From Chloroflexota bacterium (lineage in GTDB: Bacteria > Chloroflexota > Limnocylindria > Limnocylindrales > CSP1-4), in NCBI GenBank assembly GCA_025351245.1, contig JANXWH010000123.1, forward strand, positions 1 to 34,293: a stretch of DNA of 34,293 bases. The letters are read 5' to 3'. The notes under the pieces were generated by a model, which saw only the letters and a program-made list of their open reading frames with translations, was not told the DNA's origin and made no database searches. Below, piece by piece: positions 1-7,842 of the stretch. The translations under genes were made by a program, and so were the position numbers. Position 1 is the first letter of the stretch; each line of letters begins with the position of its first letter.

Positions 1-211
1 CAGCGGCGAGCAGGACCGCGCGCCACAGGTGGCGCGGACGGCCGACCCGGCGTGCCGCCGGGCGCGGGACCGCGACGGCGGCCGAGACCCGCCGCTCGAT
101 GGCCGCGAGTTGCGCGGGCGTGGGGTCTGCGCCAAAGGCCCGCTCGAGGCGTGCCTCGAGATCGAGCAAGGTAGGCGGGATGAGCGCGTCAGCGCCCGGT
201 CGAACGGACAC
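1..211 (-). CDS. Partial protein downstream of ECF sigma factor, possible anti-sigma factor
   Basis: This reading frame runs off the left edge of the window, so only about 70 N-terminal residues are visible. I place the start at a GTG (bases 209-211) that overlaps the end of the sigma factor gene by 23 bases in another frame, which suggests translational coupling. The visible part is a charged, Ala/Arg-rich helix (TLLDLEARLERAF, then QLAAIERRVSAAV) followed by a basic stretch and the beginning of a hydrophobic run (LWRAVLLAA) that could open a membrane helix. A cytosolic segment before a membrane helix, immediately downstream of an ECF sigma gene, is the usual layout of an anti-sigma factor, but no zinc-binding or other diagnostic motif can be seen, so this is inference from position. 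It may equally be an unrelated membrane protein. Confidence 0.5.
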   Translation of the reverse strand, partial: MSVRPGADALIPPTLLDLEARLERAFGADPTPAQLAAIERRVSAAVAVPRPAARRVGRPRHLWRAVLLAA

Positions 212-764
212 CGTAGGCCTCCTTGAGCGCCGTGAGCCCACGGCTTACGAGCTTCTGACTTGCCGCCTCGCTCTTGCCGAGGACATCCCCGATCTCCCCG
301 GCGGTCAGACCGGCTGCGAAGCGAAGGACGATCGCATCGCGTTGATCGGGTGGAAGCGCGGCCACTCGTCCGCGCAATTCGGACGCGGCTTCATCCGCGA
401 CGAACCGCGCCTCCAGCCCTTCGTCGGGATCGGGCGGCGGTTCGGGCCTCGGCGCGGCCAGACGACGACGTCCGTGGTCGATCGAGGCGTTGCGAGCGAT
501 ACCGACGAGCCACGCGCGGACGCCCGCGCCACCGGGCCGGTAGCGCGCGATCGCGACGAAAGCCCGCTCGAAGGTAAGCGCCGTCAGGTCGGCCGCGTCG
601 TCCCCGTCGGTCGTCCGGGTCCGCAGGTAGCGGTACACCGGGCTCCGGTGCCGCACGTAGAGCGCCTCGAACGCCGCGGTGTCGTTCCGGGCGGCGAGAG
701 CGAGATCGTCGTCACGATCGAGGCTCGTCGTCGTGTCGCGGGACATGTACGCGAGCCGTTCCAT
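189..764 (-). CDS. ECF-type RNA polymerase sigma factor
   Basis: The product is a 191-residue sigma-70 family protein of the extracytoplasmic function type, with only regions 2 and 4. Region 2 lies around residues 35-95 (FEALYVRHRSPVYRYL, then TFERAFVAIARYRPG), and region 4 around 130-185 (LPPDQRDAIVLRFAAGLT, then a helix-turn-helix with EIGDVLGKSEAASQKL). Between them is a short acidic Pro-rich linker. It would direct RNA polymerase to a small stress regulon. The ATG at 764 is preceded by GAGAGGGA as ribosome binding site; a second ATG at 746 is a possible alternative start. The ribosome binding site lies inside an inverted repeat (see 770-819). The downstream overlapping gene may encode its regulator. 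The target regulon cannot be read from the window. Confidence 0.88.
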   Translation of the reverse strand: MERLAYMSRDTTTSLDRDDDLALAARNDTAAFEALYVRHRSPVYRYLRTRTTDGDDAADLTALTFERAFVAIARYRPGGAGVRAWLVGIARNASIDHGRRRLAAPRPEPPPDPDEGLEARFVADEAASELRGRVAALPPDQRDAIVLRFAAGLTAGEIGDVLGKSEAASQKLVSRGLTALKEAYGVRSTGR

Positions 765-769
765 CCGGG

Positions 770-819
770 CCGTCCCTCTCGTGCGGGTTCGTCACCTTGT
801 ACTACGAGCGAGAGGACGG
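770..819 (-). promoter_or_regulatory. Inverted repeat covering the sigma factor ribosome binding site
   Basis: On the minus strand the sequence CCGTCCTCTCG (819-809) is followed after a 27-base loop by CGAGAGGGACGG (781-770). The two arms pair along 11 bases with one bulged G. The second arm contains the GAGAGGGA Shine-Dalgarno sequence and ends five bases before the ATG of the ECF sigma gene. If transcribed, the fold would hide the ribosome binding site. It could alternatively be a DNA operator. The pairing is seen directly; the regulatory role is inferred. Confidence 0.45.
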
Positions 820-1282
820 CATCCGGACAAGGGGAGCCGCTGGGGCTCGAGATCTCTTACAAGGCGTGGCTCCGGAACGACACCCCGAACTGTAGGCGGG
901 TTGGGGATGTCACCTGTGGCATGAGCGCTCCTGTCCGAGTCGACAGCAGCACCAATCGCGGTAGCCTGGAGACCGACCCGGTCGATGTGATGACCGATCC
1001 GTCGGGAGCGATCCCCTACGCGTCCACTGACAAGACCTTGATTATCGACGCAAAGAACATCCAGCGAAGAGTGCCTGCGAGCTGCCAGGCGCCGATCGCT
1101 TTCACGGTCCGCGCCGTTGGACAGTCCGAGCGCCGTGATCTTCGCCAGGCTGCGGCGCGGAAGCCACCAACAACGTGCCCGGATGGTGCGCCGGGCCAGG
1201 TGGACGGCAACAACCCGCAGGCTGCACCCGGCAGCGAGCCGACCCGTCGCCCAGGGCGATCCGCATCGCGTACAGTCCGCTG
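820..1282. other. Non-coding stretch between divergent genes
   Basis: This interval of about 460 bases separates the minus-strand sigma factor from the plus-strand peptidase. I find no frame with recognisable protein similarity. The first part presumably carries the promoters of both genes. The base composition is slightly lower in GC than the flanking genes, with phrases such as CTTGATTATCGACGC near 1038, which may point to an old insertion or a decayed gene, but nothing can be identified. Confidence 0.4.
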
Positions 1283-2857
1283 GTGCGATCGTGTGACCCC
1301 GGACCGACTTCAGGTTGGACGCTCGCGGTGGTCGCGCTGGTCGCGGCGCTGATCGCCACCGCCTGCGGCTCGACCGCCCCACTCCCGTCGCGTCCCGCGG
1401 CGGGAGGATCCCCTGCCAGTGCCGCGCCCAGCGCGATCGTGGCCCTGCCCTCGGCCACCCCACTTCCGACCCTGGCGACTCCTCCCCCCGTGTACTGGAG
1501 CGACTGCGGCGGCGGCTTCGAGTGCGGGATCGTCGACGTGCCCCGGGACTACGCCGACCCGGCCGGCCCCGCCGTGGGACTCGCGCTGATCCGGCTACGG
1601 GCGAGTGATCCGACGCATCGCATCGGCTCGCTCGTGGTGAACCCGGGCGGGCCTGGCGCGAGCGGTAACGACTTCGTGCGGCAGGATGCCACCGCGATCT
1701 TCTCACCGGAGATCCTCGCCCGGTTCGACATCGTCGGCTTCGACCCTCGGGGGGTGGGGTCGAGCACCCCCATCCACTGCCTGGACACGCTCGACCATTT
1801 CATCCCGCTGGACGCGACCGCGGCCACCCCGGCCAGCCTGGCCGACCTGCTCGACGGCGCGAAAGCGTTCGCCCAGCAGTGCGGGCAGCGCAACGCCGAC
1901 CTCCTGCCGCATCTCTCGACGGCGGACGTCGCCCGCGACCTCGACCAGATCCGCGCGGCGGTCGGGGATGAGCGGCTGACATACTTGGGGTTCTCCTACG
2001 GGACGCTCATCGGCGAGGACTACGCCTCGCTTTTCCCGACCCACATCCGCGCACTCGCCCTCGACGGCGTGGTCGACCCGAGCCTCGGCGAAGCCACGTT
2101 CCGCGAGAACCAGGCCGTCGCGTTCGAAGGAGCGCTCGACCGGTTCCTGGCCGACTGCGCGGCCCACCCCACCTGCGCCTTCTACTCCGGAGGCCGGCCG
2201 GGATCGGCGTTCGACGCCCTGATGCGCCAGATCGAGCGGCACCCCGTGGCCACGCCGCGCCTGACGAACCGCGAACCCGTCGGGCCGACGCAGGCGTGGG
2301 GCGCCGTTACCCAGTCGCTCTACGCGCAGGCCGCGTGGCCCGTGCTCGCCGCCGCGCTCGCACAGGCGCGGGCGGGTGACGGGAGCCTCCTGCTCATCCT
2401 CGGCGATCCGCTCCGTGGCCGCAGCCCCAACGGCTCGTACTCCAACCTCATCGACGCCTACGACGCCGTCACCTGCCTCGACTGGCCGTCGCCCCGTGAC
2501 CCCGCTGCCTACAGCGCGATGGCCACGCGGTTCACCGCGGTCGCGCCGCGCGTCGGGCGGCTGCTTGCGTTCAACGACGTCGAGTGCGCCTACTGGCCTG
2601 TGCCCCCTGCGCGGGTCCCCGCCCCGGTCGCGGCACCCGGAGCGCCACCGATCGTCCTCGTGGGCTCGACCGGCGATCCGGCCACGCCGTATGCCTGGGC
2701 GCAGGACGTCGCGCGGCAGCTCTCTTCCGCCGTCCTCGTCACGCGCGTCGGCGAAGGACACACCGGGTACCTCGTGAGCGCGTGTGTGCGCGACACGATC
2801 GACGCCTACCTCCTCGACCGATCCGTACCCAGGGTGGGCCTGCGCTGCACTCGCTGA
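1283..2857 (+). CDS. Secreted alpha/beta hydrolase, S33 tripeptidyl aminopeptidase-like lipoprotein
   Basis: From the GTG at 1283 the product is 524 residues. It begins with a short N-region and a hydrophobic segment ending in ATAC, a plausible though imperfect lipobox, then a Pro/Ser/Ala linker. The catalytic domain has the marks of MEROPS S33 actinobacterial tripeptidyl aminopeptidases: an oxyanion segment VNPGGPGASG, FDPRGVGSS, the nucleophile elbow GFSYG with Ser238, and a C-terminal TAP-like part with Asp465 (GSTGDPATP) and His493 (GEGHTGY). All three catalytic residues are present. It should act outside the membrane, releasing short peptides from the N-termini of substrates, or hydrolysing esters. 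Longer in-frame starts exist upstream, but they add a segment with no signal-peptide character. It stands alone, so its substrate cannot be inferred from neighbours. Confidence 0.87.
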   Translation: MRSCDPGPTSGWTLAVVALVAALIATACGSTAPLPSRPAAGGSPASAAPSAIVALPSATPLPTLATPPPVYWSDCGGGFECGIVDVPRDYADPAGPAVGLALIRLRASDPTHRIGSLVVNPGGPGASGNDFVRQDATAIFSPEILARFDIVGFDPRGVGSSTPIHCLDTLDHFIPLDATAATPASLADLLDGAKAFAQQCGQRNADLLPHLSTADVARDLDQIRAAVGDERLTYLGFSYGTLIGEDYASLFPTHIRALALDGVVDPSLGEATFRENQAVAFEGALDRFLADCAAHPTCAFYSGGRPGSAFDALMRQIERHPVATPRLTNREPVGPTQAWGAVTQSLYAQAAWPVLAAALAQARAGDGSLLLILGDPLRGRSPNGSYSNLIDAYDAVTCLDWPSPRDPAAYSAMATRFTAVAPRVGRLLAFNDVECAYWPVPPARVPAPVAAPGAPPIVLVGSTGDPATPYAWAQDVARQLSSAVLVTRVGEGHTGYLVSACVRDTIDAYLLDRSVPRVGLRCTR

Positions 2858-2907
2858 GGGCGCTCAGCCGGTGCCTCGGCCTGCGCGCCGGTGGGTGATG
2901 CCTCGCC

Positions 2908-3558
2908 GTGGTGACGACGATCGAGCAGCGCGCGGCGCAGGTTGGCGATGCCGCGCTGAAGATGAAGCAGCCGATCGCCCGTCGCCCGGATGCGCCAGCC
3001 ATCGTCATTCCCCTGCTGCGCATGTCGGCCGTTGAGAGCGCCTTCACCCTCGGGATCCGTCTCCACATCGGCGAGCTACCGATCCTCTGGAACTCCGCTG
3101 GTCAGGAGTTCAAGCCCGACTTGATCGTCATCGAGTCCGAGGGGATCCATTGGGTCGTCGAGGTCAAGATGGACAAGGAGATGGAGTCAGAGGACGTCAA
3201 AGGGAAGCGCGAGGCCGCCAGGCGATCGGCCAACTACGGCAGCTCCGATGAGAAGGTCCGCGTCACATGGCGGTATCTGCTTGTCTCGGAGTCCGATGTG
3301 GACACGGCGAAGGGATCGTGGAGTGCACCCGCCAGGCTCGGCGGCGAGCAGGTCCGGCCGCGGGTTCGTCGCTACGGAGGCCGCCAACACGCGGCAGCCC
3401 GCCGAGCTCAGCCCGCCAGCGTTGGGTGCGTCATCTCCGCCGGGATCACCCAGGCGTCGAACTCGTCGGCCGTGAGGAAGCCGGAGGCGACCGCCGCAGC
3501 GCGCAGGGTGGAGCCCTCGTGGTGGGCCGTCTTCGCGATCTTCGCGGCCTTGTCGTAG
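2908..3558 (+). pseudogene. C-terminal remnant of a type III restriction enzyme helicase subunit (Res)
   Basis: The frame opens at GTG 2908 just after an in-frame stop. Residues about 50-145 look like the end of the Res subunit of type III restriction systems: an FKPDLIVIE strand, then WVVEVKMDKE, a run ending KREAARR, then WRYLLVSESDV and AKGSW. This is the PD-(D/E)xK-like nuclease region, with D, E and K of the motif visible. The whole helicase part is absent and there is no Mod methyltransferase beside it. Recognisable similarity ends near 3350. Beyond that the frame stays open across the antisense of fumarase to 3558 and looks like run-on. I read it as a decayed fragment rather than a working gene. 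Identification rests on remembered family sequence and was not searched. Confidence 0.55.
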
Positions 3559-4832
3559 CCGATGTGCGGCGCGAGCGCGGTGACGAGCATGAGCGAGCTG
3601 GCCACGTGGTCGGCGATCCGCTCCTCGTCGGCTTCGAGGCCCTCGACGCAGTGCTCGCGGAATGAGCGGCAGCCGTCGGTGAGGAGCTCGATCCCATGGA
3701 GGAGGTCGTGGGCGATGATCGGCTTGAAGACGTTCAGCTCGAAGTTGCCCTGGCTGCCGGCGATCCCGATCGCGACGTCATAGGCCATCACCTGGACTGC
3801 GACCATCGTGAGCATCTCGCTCTGGGTCGGGTTCACCTTGCCCGGCATGATCGAGGAGCCCGGCTCGTTCTCCGGCAGGCGCAGCTCGCCAAGGCCGGCC
3901 CGCGGTCCGCTCCCGAGCCAGCGGACGTCGTTGGCGATCTTCATCAGGCTGGTGGCGAGCGTCTTGAGGGCGCCCGACGCGAAGACGGTCGCTTCCTGGC
4001 CGGCAAGCGCGGCGAACTTGTTCGGCGCGGATGCGAACGCGAGGCCGGTCAGCTCCGCTATCCGGGCCGCTGACCGCTCCGCGAACTCCGGATGGGCGTT
4101 GAGCCCGGTCCCCACGGCGGTGCCGCCGAGGGCAATCTCGTGGAGGCCGGGCAGGATGGCCCGCAGGCGGGTCGTGTCGCCGTCGAGCATCGCGACGTAG
4201 CCGGAGAACTCCTGGCCGAGGGTCAGCGGGACCGCGTCCTGGAGGTGGGTCCGGCCGATCTTGACGATCCCCATCCACGCCTGCGCCTTCACGTCCAGCG
4301 CGTCTCGCAGGGCGGCGACCGACGGGATCAGCCGCTCCTCGACCTCCGTCGCGACGGCCACGTGGAGCGCTGTCGGGAACGTGTCGTTCGACGACTGGCT
4401 CATGTTCACGTGGTCGTTCGGGTGGATCGGGGTCTTGCCGCCGCGGCTGCCGGTGGCGAGCTCGTTCGCGCGTCCGGCGATCACCTCGTTGACGTTCATG
4501 TTCGACTGGGTGCCCGAGCCGGTCTGCCAGACGCGGAGCGGGAATTCCGCGGCGAGCGTCCCGTCGATGACCTCGCCCGCGGCGCGGACGATCAGGTCGC
4601 GCTTCTCGGCGGGCAGCAGGCGCAGGTCCGCGTTGACCTCGGCCGCGGCGCGCTTGAGGATGCCGAAGGCCCGGATGATCGGGACCGGCATCGTGTCCCG
4701 GCTGATCGCGAAGTGGTGGAGCGATCGCTGCGTCTGGGCGCCCCAGTAGTGGTCGGCCGGGACCTCGATCGGGCCCATGGAATCGGACTCGGTGCGGGTG
4801 GCGGCAGGTGCGTGGGGGTCGACGGCGGTCAT
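3408..4832 (-). CDS. fumC: Class II fumarate hydratase
   Basis: The 474-residue product is a class II (iron-independent) fumarase, catalysing reversible hydration of fumarate to L-malate in the TCA cycle in the cytosol. Characteristic stretches occur in order: [18 protein letters not shown] near the N-terminus, [47 protein letters not shown], and the lyase-family signature [11 protein letters not shown], which carries the catalytic serine loop. Length fits the family. The start at 4832 (MTAVDPHAP) has GAGGG nine bases upstream; a further upstream start at 4946 would add a low-complexity extension and is less likely. It is divergent from the ferredoxin operon, with about 200 bases between, which presumably contain both promoters. 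Confidence 0.97.
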   Translation of the reverse strand: MTAVDPHAPAATRTESDSMGPIEVPADHYWGAQTQRSLHHFAISRDTMPVPIIRAFGILKRAAAEVNADLRLLPAEKRDLIVRAAGEVIDGTLAAEFPLRVWQTGSGTQSNMNVNEVIAGRANELATGSRGGKTPIHPNDHVNMSQSSNDTFPTALHVAVATEVEERLIPSVAALRDALDVKAQAWMGIVKIGRTHLQDAVPLTLGQEFSGYVAMLDGDTTRLRAILPGLHEIALGGTAVGTGLNAHPEFAERSAARIAELTGLAFASAPNKFAALAGQEATVFASGALKTLATSLMKIANDVRWLGSGPRAGLGELRLPENEPGSSIMPGKVNPTQSEMLTMVAVQVMAYDVAIGIAGSQGNFELNVFKPIIAHDLLHGIELLTDGCRSFREHCVEGLEADEERIADHVASSLMLVTALAPHIGYDKAAKIAKTAHHEGSTLRAAAVASGFLTADEFDAWVIPAEMTHPTLAG

Positions 4833-5031
4833 CTCGGTGTCCCTCGGGTGCGTCGTGCTCGGGTCCAGCGTACGCCTGCCGGGGCAGCGCGGAAGACCGT
4901 CCGTCGGGGGCGGCACTGCGACGCGGTCGCATGTGGACGTTCTCATCCTGCTCCTGACATCGCCATGGGGTCCATGTGCCTCAATCCGGGCACCGGCCGA
5001 TGAGCGGCCCCGTCACCCGAGGAACATCCCG

Positions 5032-5316
5032 ATGGCCTTCGTGATCGCCGCCCCCTGCATCGACCACCTTGACCAGGCCTGCGTCGCCGTCTGCCCCGTC
5101 GATTGCATCTCGCACGACCCGGCCGCCGACCGCAAGGCCTACATCGACCCGGAGGGCTGCATCGAGTGCGGCGCCTGCGAGTCTGCCTGCCCCCAGGGAG
5201 CGATCATGCTCGACCGCCGGTTGCCCCCGGCGTGGGCCGCCTTCGCGGAGATCGATCGCGGCTGGTGGATCGACCCGGAGTGGGCCCGCGACGCGGTCGA
5301 CGCGCAGGCCGCCTGA
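5032..5316 (+). CDS. fdxA: Seven-iron ferredoxin (3Fe-4S / 4Fe-4S)
   Basis: The 94-residue product is a dicluster ferredoxin of the Azotobacter FdI and mycobacterial FdxA type. Cys9, Cys17 and Cys53 fit the 3Fe-4S site, where the usual second cysteine of the first motif is His12. Cys21, Cys43, Cys46 and Cys49 fit the 4Fe-4S site. Cys25 corresponds to the extra free cysteine seen in this subfamily. The C-terminal extension is acidic and Trp-rich, as is usual. The ATG at 5032 has GAGGA eight bases upstream. Its stop codon overlaps the start of the following ferredoxin reductase gene, so the two are almost certainly co-translated and the proteins probably exchange electrons. The ultimate electron acceptor is not in the window. 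Confidence 0.93.
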   Translation: MAFVIAAPCIDHLDQACVAVCPVDCISHDPAADRKAYIDPEGCIECGACESACPQGAIMLDRRLPPAWAAFAEIDRGWWIDPEWARDAVDAQAA

Positions 5317-6176
5317 TGGTCACCGAGATCGCCGGCCGGTCCATCGCCGCCGGCCGGTCGATCGCCGACGGCCCGCGCGGCGTGCGGCGGGCACCCGACC
5401 TGGCCGACAACGCGGTCCTTGTCGCACGCGAGCTGCTGAGCCCGACGGTCGCGCGACTGTTCGTCCGCCCGGACGCGGGCGTCGGGGCGTTCGTGGCCGG
5501 GCAGTACTTCGCGCTGGGCGTGCGGGTGGATGACCGTGTCGTCCAGCGGCCCTACTCCACCGCCAGCGACCCGGCAGCCGCGGACGCTCACGAGTTCCTG
5601 GTCCGGCGGGTGCCCGACGGCGCGCTCACGCCGCGGCTCTGGGCGCTCCCCGTCGGGGCCCGCGTCCGGGTGGGGCCGCCGAAGGGCGCATTCACCCTGG
5701 TCGCCGGCGATCAGCGGCCACACCTGTTCGTGGCCACGGGCACCGGCCTCGCACCGTTCCTCGGGATGCTCCGCACGCTTGCCCGGCGGCCGAACCCGCC
5801 GCGGACCATCCTCCTCCACGGCGCGGCCCGGGCGGAGGACCTGGTCTGTCGCGACGAGATCGCGGCCCTGGCGGCCGGCGGCCTGCCGCTGACGTATGTC
5901 CCGACCGTCTCGCGACCCGACGACCCGGCGAACCGGGGCTGGCACGGGCGGACGGGGCGCGCGGAGACGGTGCTCGTCTCGGTCCTCCGGTCCGCCGACG
6001 TGCCGCCGGGCGGCCTCGCCGCGTATCTCTGCGGAAACCCCGGGATGGTGGCCGCCGCGGAGATCGCGCTGCTCGCCCACGGGGTGGCGCCGGGCGACAT
6101 CCACGCCGAGCGCTATTGGACGGCGCCCGGCGACGCGAGCGCACCCGGCCGGACGCTGGACACGGGCCGATCGTGA
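5316..6176 (+). CDS. Ferredoxin--NADP(+) reductase family flavoprotein
   Basis: This 286-residue protein has the two domains of the bacterial FNR (Fpr) family. The FAD-binding barrel contains RPYS (residues 78-81), where the Arg and Tyr bind the flavin. The nucleotide-binding domain has TGTGLAPFLG (141-150), and near residue 245 the motif CGNPGM, which closes over NADP. It should move electrons between NADP(H) and a ferredoxin. The ATG at 5316 overlaps the ferredoxin stop codon by one base (TGATG), so the obvious partner is the seven-iron ferredoxin upstream. Residues 1-30 are Ala/Arg/Gly-rich and look like a disordered extension; a later start is possible. Substrate preference for NADPH over NADH is assumed from the family. 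Confidence 0.9.
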   Translation: MVTEIAGRSIAAGRSIADGPRGVRRAPDLADNAVLVARELLSPTVARLFVRPDAGVGAFVAGQYFALGVRVDDRVVQRPYSTASDPAAADAHEFLVRRVPDGALTPRLWALPVGARVRVGPPKGAFTLVAGDQRPHLFVATGTGLAPFLGMLRTLARRPNPPRTILLHGAARAEDLVCRDEIAALAAGGLPLTYVPTVSRPDDPANRGWHGRTGRAETVLVSVLRSADVPPGGLAAYLCGNPGMVAAAEIALLAHGVAPGDIHAERYWTAPGDASAPGRTLDTGRS

Positions 6177-6190
6177 AGGACGCGGGCTGA

Positions 6191-6208
6191 CGCCGCCCGA
6201 ACGCGGCG
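6191..6208. terminator. GC-rich hairpin between convergent genes
   Basis: CGCCGC and GCGGCG form a perfect six-base stem around the six-base loop CCGAAC, between the end of the ferredoxin reductase gene and the end of the convergent GT87-like gene. There is no T-run on either side, so if it acts as a terminator it is not a classic intrinsic one. Confidence 0.3.
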
Positions 6209-6212
6209 CGGG

Positions 6213-7148
6213 TCAGGGACGGGCTCGGACCGGGACCGGATCGCCGGGCTTCGTCGGCTTCGCCTCCGGCACGACGGCCGGCACTCCCTCGTCGCCCGGG
6301 AGGGCCGGCAGGAACGCCGCGAGGCCCACCAGGAGGGCGGTGGTCTTCAGGTCGAGCCAGGCAAGCGCCAGGGTGCCGGCGACGATCACCGTCCATGGAC
6401 GATTCGTGCGGGCGCCCCAGATCACGAGCAGCGCCGCGGCGAGCACCCGGGCGACCGTCGCCACGGGGGCGGGCCGGCTCTGGACGGACAGGATCGCGCG
6501 CGGCCAATCGAACCAGAGCCCCGGGGCGATGGCGAACGAGACGCCGACGATCAGGGCCGTCGCGCCCAGCGCGATCGCCAGGTTCCTCCACTCGCGCCGG
6601 GCGACGAACCAGAGCAGCCCAATTCCCGGCGTCACCTTCGTGAGGAGCACGAACGACCAGGCCGCTGGCTTCCGGAACCCCACCACCATGGCGGCCGCCA
6701 GCAGGATCTCGATGTTGCCGAGGTATGCGTCCCAGACCAGCGGGAAGAACACGAGCAGCGCCAGGGTCCACCGCCGGCCGAGCCACGCCAGGACCAGCGC
6801 GAGGAAGGCGAACCAGCCGATCGCGAAGACCGGCCACGGCAGCACGTGGAAGAGCGAGAAGAGCTGGGCGATGGCCGGGCTGTAGCGGAACGCGCCGTAC
6901 TGGTCCGGGCTGAAGTCGAAGTGGTACGGCGCCTTCGGGTCCACAGACCAGTAGGCGTACGTGTCGTAGGCCACCCATGACCCGCCGAACGTCGCGAACC
7001 ACGCGAGCACGGCGATGCCGGCCAGCGAGAGCCGGTCGCGAAGCACGACAAGGTCCAGCTGACCGAAAAGCTCCAGCGCACGCGTGGGGAGTCCGCGAAC
7101 GCTAACCCCCACGCGTGCCGCGGCGCGAAGGCCGGACACGTCGTTCAC
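6213..7148 (-). CDS. GT87/DUF2029-like polytopic membrane protein
   Basis: The 311-residue product is strongly hydrophobic with roughly seven to nine predicted membrane helices. After the first helix comes a short extracytoplasmic segment with DTYAYWSVDP, then FRYSPAIAQLF, followed by helix-rich sequence. The acidic residue after the first helix, the FxYSP segment and the overall topology match the DUF2029/GT87 group of polyprenol-phosphate-dependent mannosyl/arabinosyl-type transferases. The protein is shorter than typical members (about 400), and the C-terminus ends in a Pro-rich tail. The start is GTG at 7148. If active it would add a sugar from a lipid carrier to an envelope glycan outside the membrane. 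No other envelope glycan gene lies next to it. Family assignment is from pattern only. Confidence 0.72.
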   Translation of the reverse strand: MNDVSGLRAAARVGVSVRGLPTRALELFGQLDLVVLRDRLSLAGIAVLAWFATFGGSWVAYDTYAYWSVDPKAPYHFDFSPDQYGAFRYSPAIAQLFSLFHVLPWPVFAIGWFAFLALVLAWLGRRWTLALLVFFPLVWDAYLGNIEILLAAAMVVGFRKPAAWSFVLLTKVTPGIGLLWFVARREWRNLAIALGATALIVGVSFAIAPGLWFDWPRAILSVQSRPAPVATVARVLAAALLVIWGARTNRPWTVIVAGTLALAWLDLKTTALLVGLAAFLPALPGDEGVPAVVPEAKPTKPGDPVPVRARP

Positions 7149-7213
7149 CGAATGGCAGCCGAATCGAGCCGCCCTCGACGGTCCGATCGGTCAGTCGAAA
7201 GTCTACCGCGCCG

Positions 7214-7271
7214 GCGGCCCGGGTTCGCAACCGGCTGCCCACGTTCGCACGAAGCGGCCCGGGTTCGCAAC
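7214..7271. promoter_or_regulatory. Three GTTCGCA boxes at exact 20-bp spacing
   Basis: GTTCGCA occurs at 7223-7229, 7243-7249 and 7263-7269. The outer two lie in a perfect 18-base direct repeat, GCGGCCCGGGTTCGCAAC, at 7214-7231 and 7254-7271. The array sits between the start of the minus-strand GT87-like gene and the start of the plus-strand small gene at 7416. Same-face spacing of about two helical turns suggests a protein-binding array for one or both divergent promoters. The repeats are seen directly; the role is inferred. Confidence 0.45.
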
Positions 7272-7415
7272 GGGCAGCGTGGCGTTGGCATCCCGCGCGA
7301 CTGCCGTACACTGCCTGCTGCCGGGCGATCGCGTGATCGCGGCATCATCGAGGGACGAATGACAAAGGACACCCGGGGCCGGCCGGCGCCGGCGCGGACG
7401 CGGGGGATGCGCTAG

Positions 7416-7733
7416 GTGCCGCCCCGCAAGCGCAAGATCACCTACCCGCCTGCCCGAACAGCCAACCGGCCGGGACCGCCGCCGGGACTTGCCGGCGAGC
7501 CGTATGTTCGCCCGACGGTCGTGGCGATCGATCTCTCGGCACGGGCCGGCCGGCCCGGACTCGCGGTCGGTGATCGCGTCCGAATCGGCGGCAGCGGGCT
7601 TTACGCCGGCGAAGCAGCCGTGATCGAGCGCTTCAGCAACGGGGCCATCCCGGCGGCCGAGGTCCGGACCGAGGCGGGACGCACGCGCCAGGTCCGCACG
7701 ATCGACCTGCAGCCGATCCCGCCCGAGAGCTGA
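7416..7733 (+). CDS. Small conserved-looking protein with KOW/SH3-like domain
   Basis: The 105-residue product starts at GTG 7416, with GGGGGATG upstream as a possible ribosome binding site. The N-terminal third is basic and Pro-rich (PPRKRKITYPP). The remainder resembles a small beta-barrel: LAVGDRVRIGGSG, YAGEAAVIER, IPAAEVRTEAGRTRQV, RTIDLQPI. This pattern of short strands with an RVRI start and a Gly-rich turn is like KOW or SH3-type RNA/DNA or protein-binding folds, but I do not recognise a named family. Oddly, the same frame is open upstream from ATG 7359 for 18 codons (MTKDTRGRPAP...) and is closed by a TAG directly before the GTG. The true start may have been upstream in an ancestor. 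Function unknown. Confidence 0.6.
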   Translation: MPPRKRKITYPPARTANRPGPPPGLAGEPYVRPTVVAIDLSARAGRPGLAVGDRVRIGGSGLYAGEAAVIERFSNGAIPAAEVRTEAGRTRQVRTIDLQPIPPES

Positions 7734-7765
7734 TCCCCGCGGGAGGCACAGGGCCCGACCTTTCC

Positions 7766-7811
7766 CGGCGCCAGGGTGATCACAGCGGCCAGGGCTGGAT
7801 CACCGGTGCCG
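7766..7811. terminator. Long hairpin between convergent genes
   Basis: This 46-base segment folds on itself: the outer arms CGGCGCC and GGTGCCG, then GTGATC and GATCAC, then CAGC and GCTG, around the loop GGCCAGG, with one single-base and one two-base bulge. It lies between two convergent genes (ends at 7733 and 7843). Position and strength suggest a bidirectional transcription terminator or 3' end-protecting structure. No U-tract follows on either strand. Confidence 0.45.
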
Positions 7812-7842
7812 CGCCGAGGGCTTCCGGCGGCCAGCGCTCCTG

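Noticed and set aside
792-1706. Long minus-strand frame across the sigma-peptidase gap
   Set aside because: Arg/Ser-rich without motifs, overlapping the peptidase signal region in antisense.
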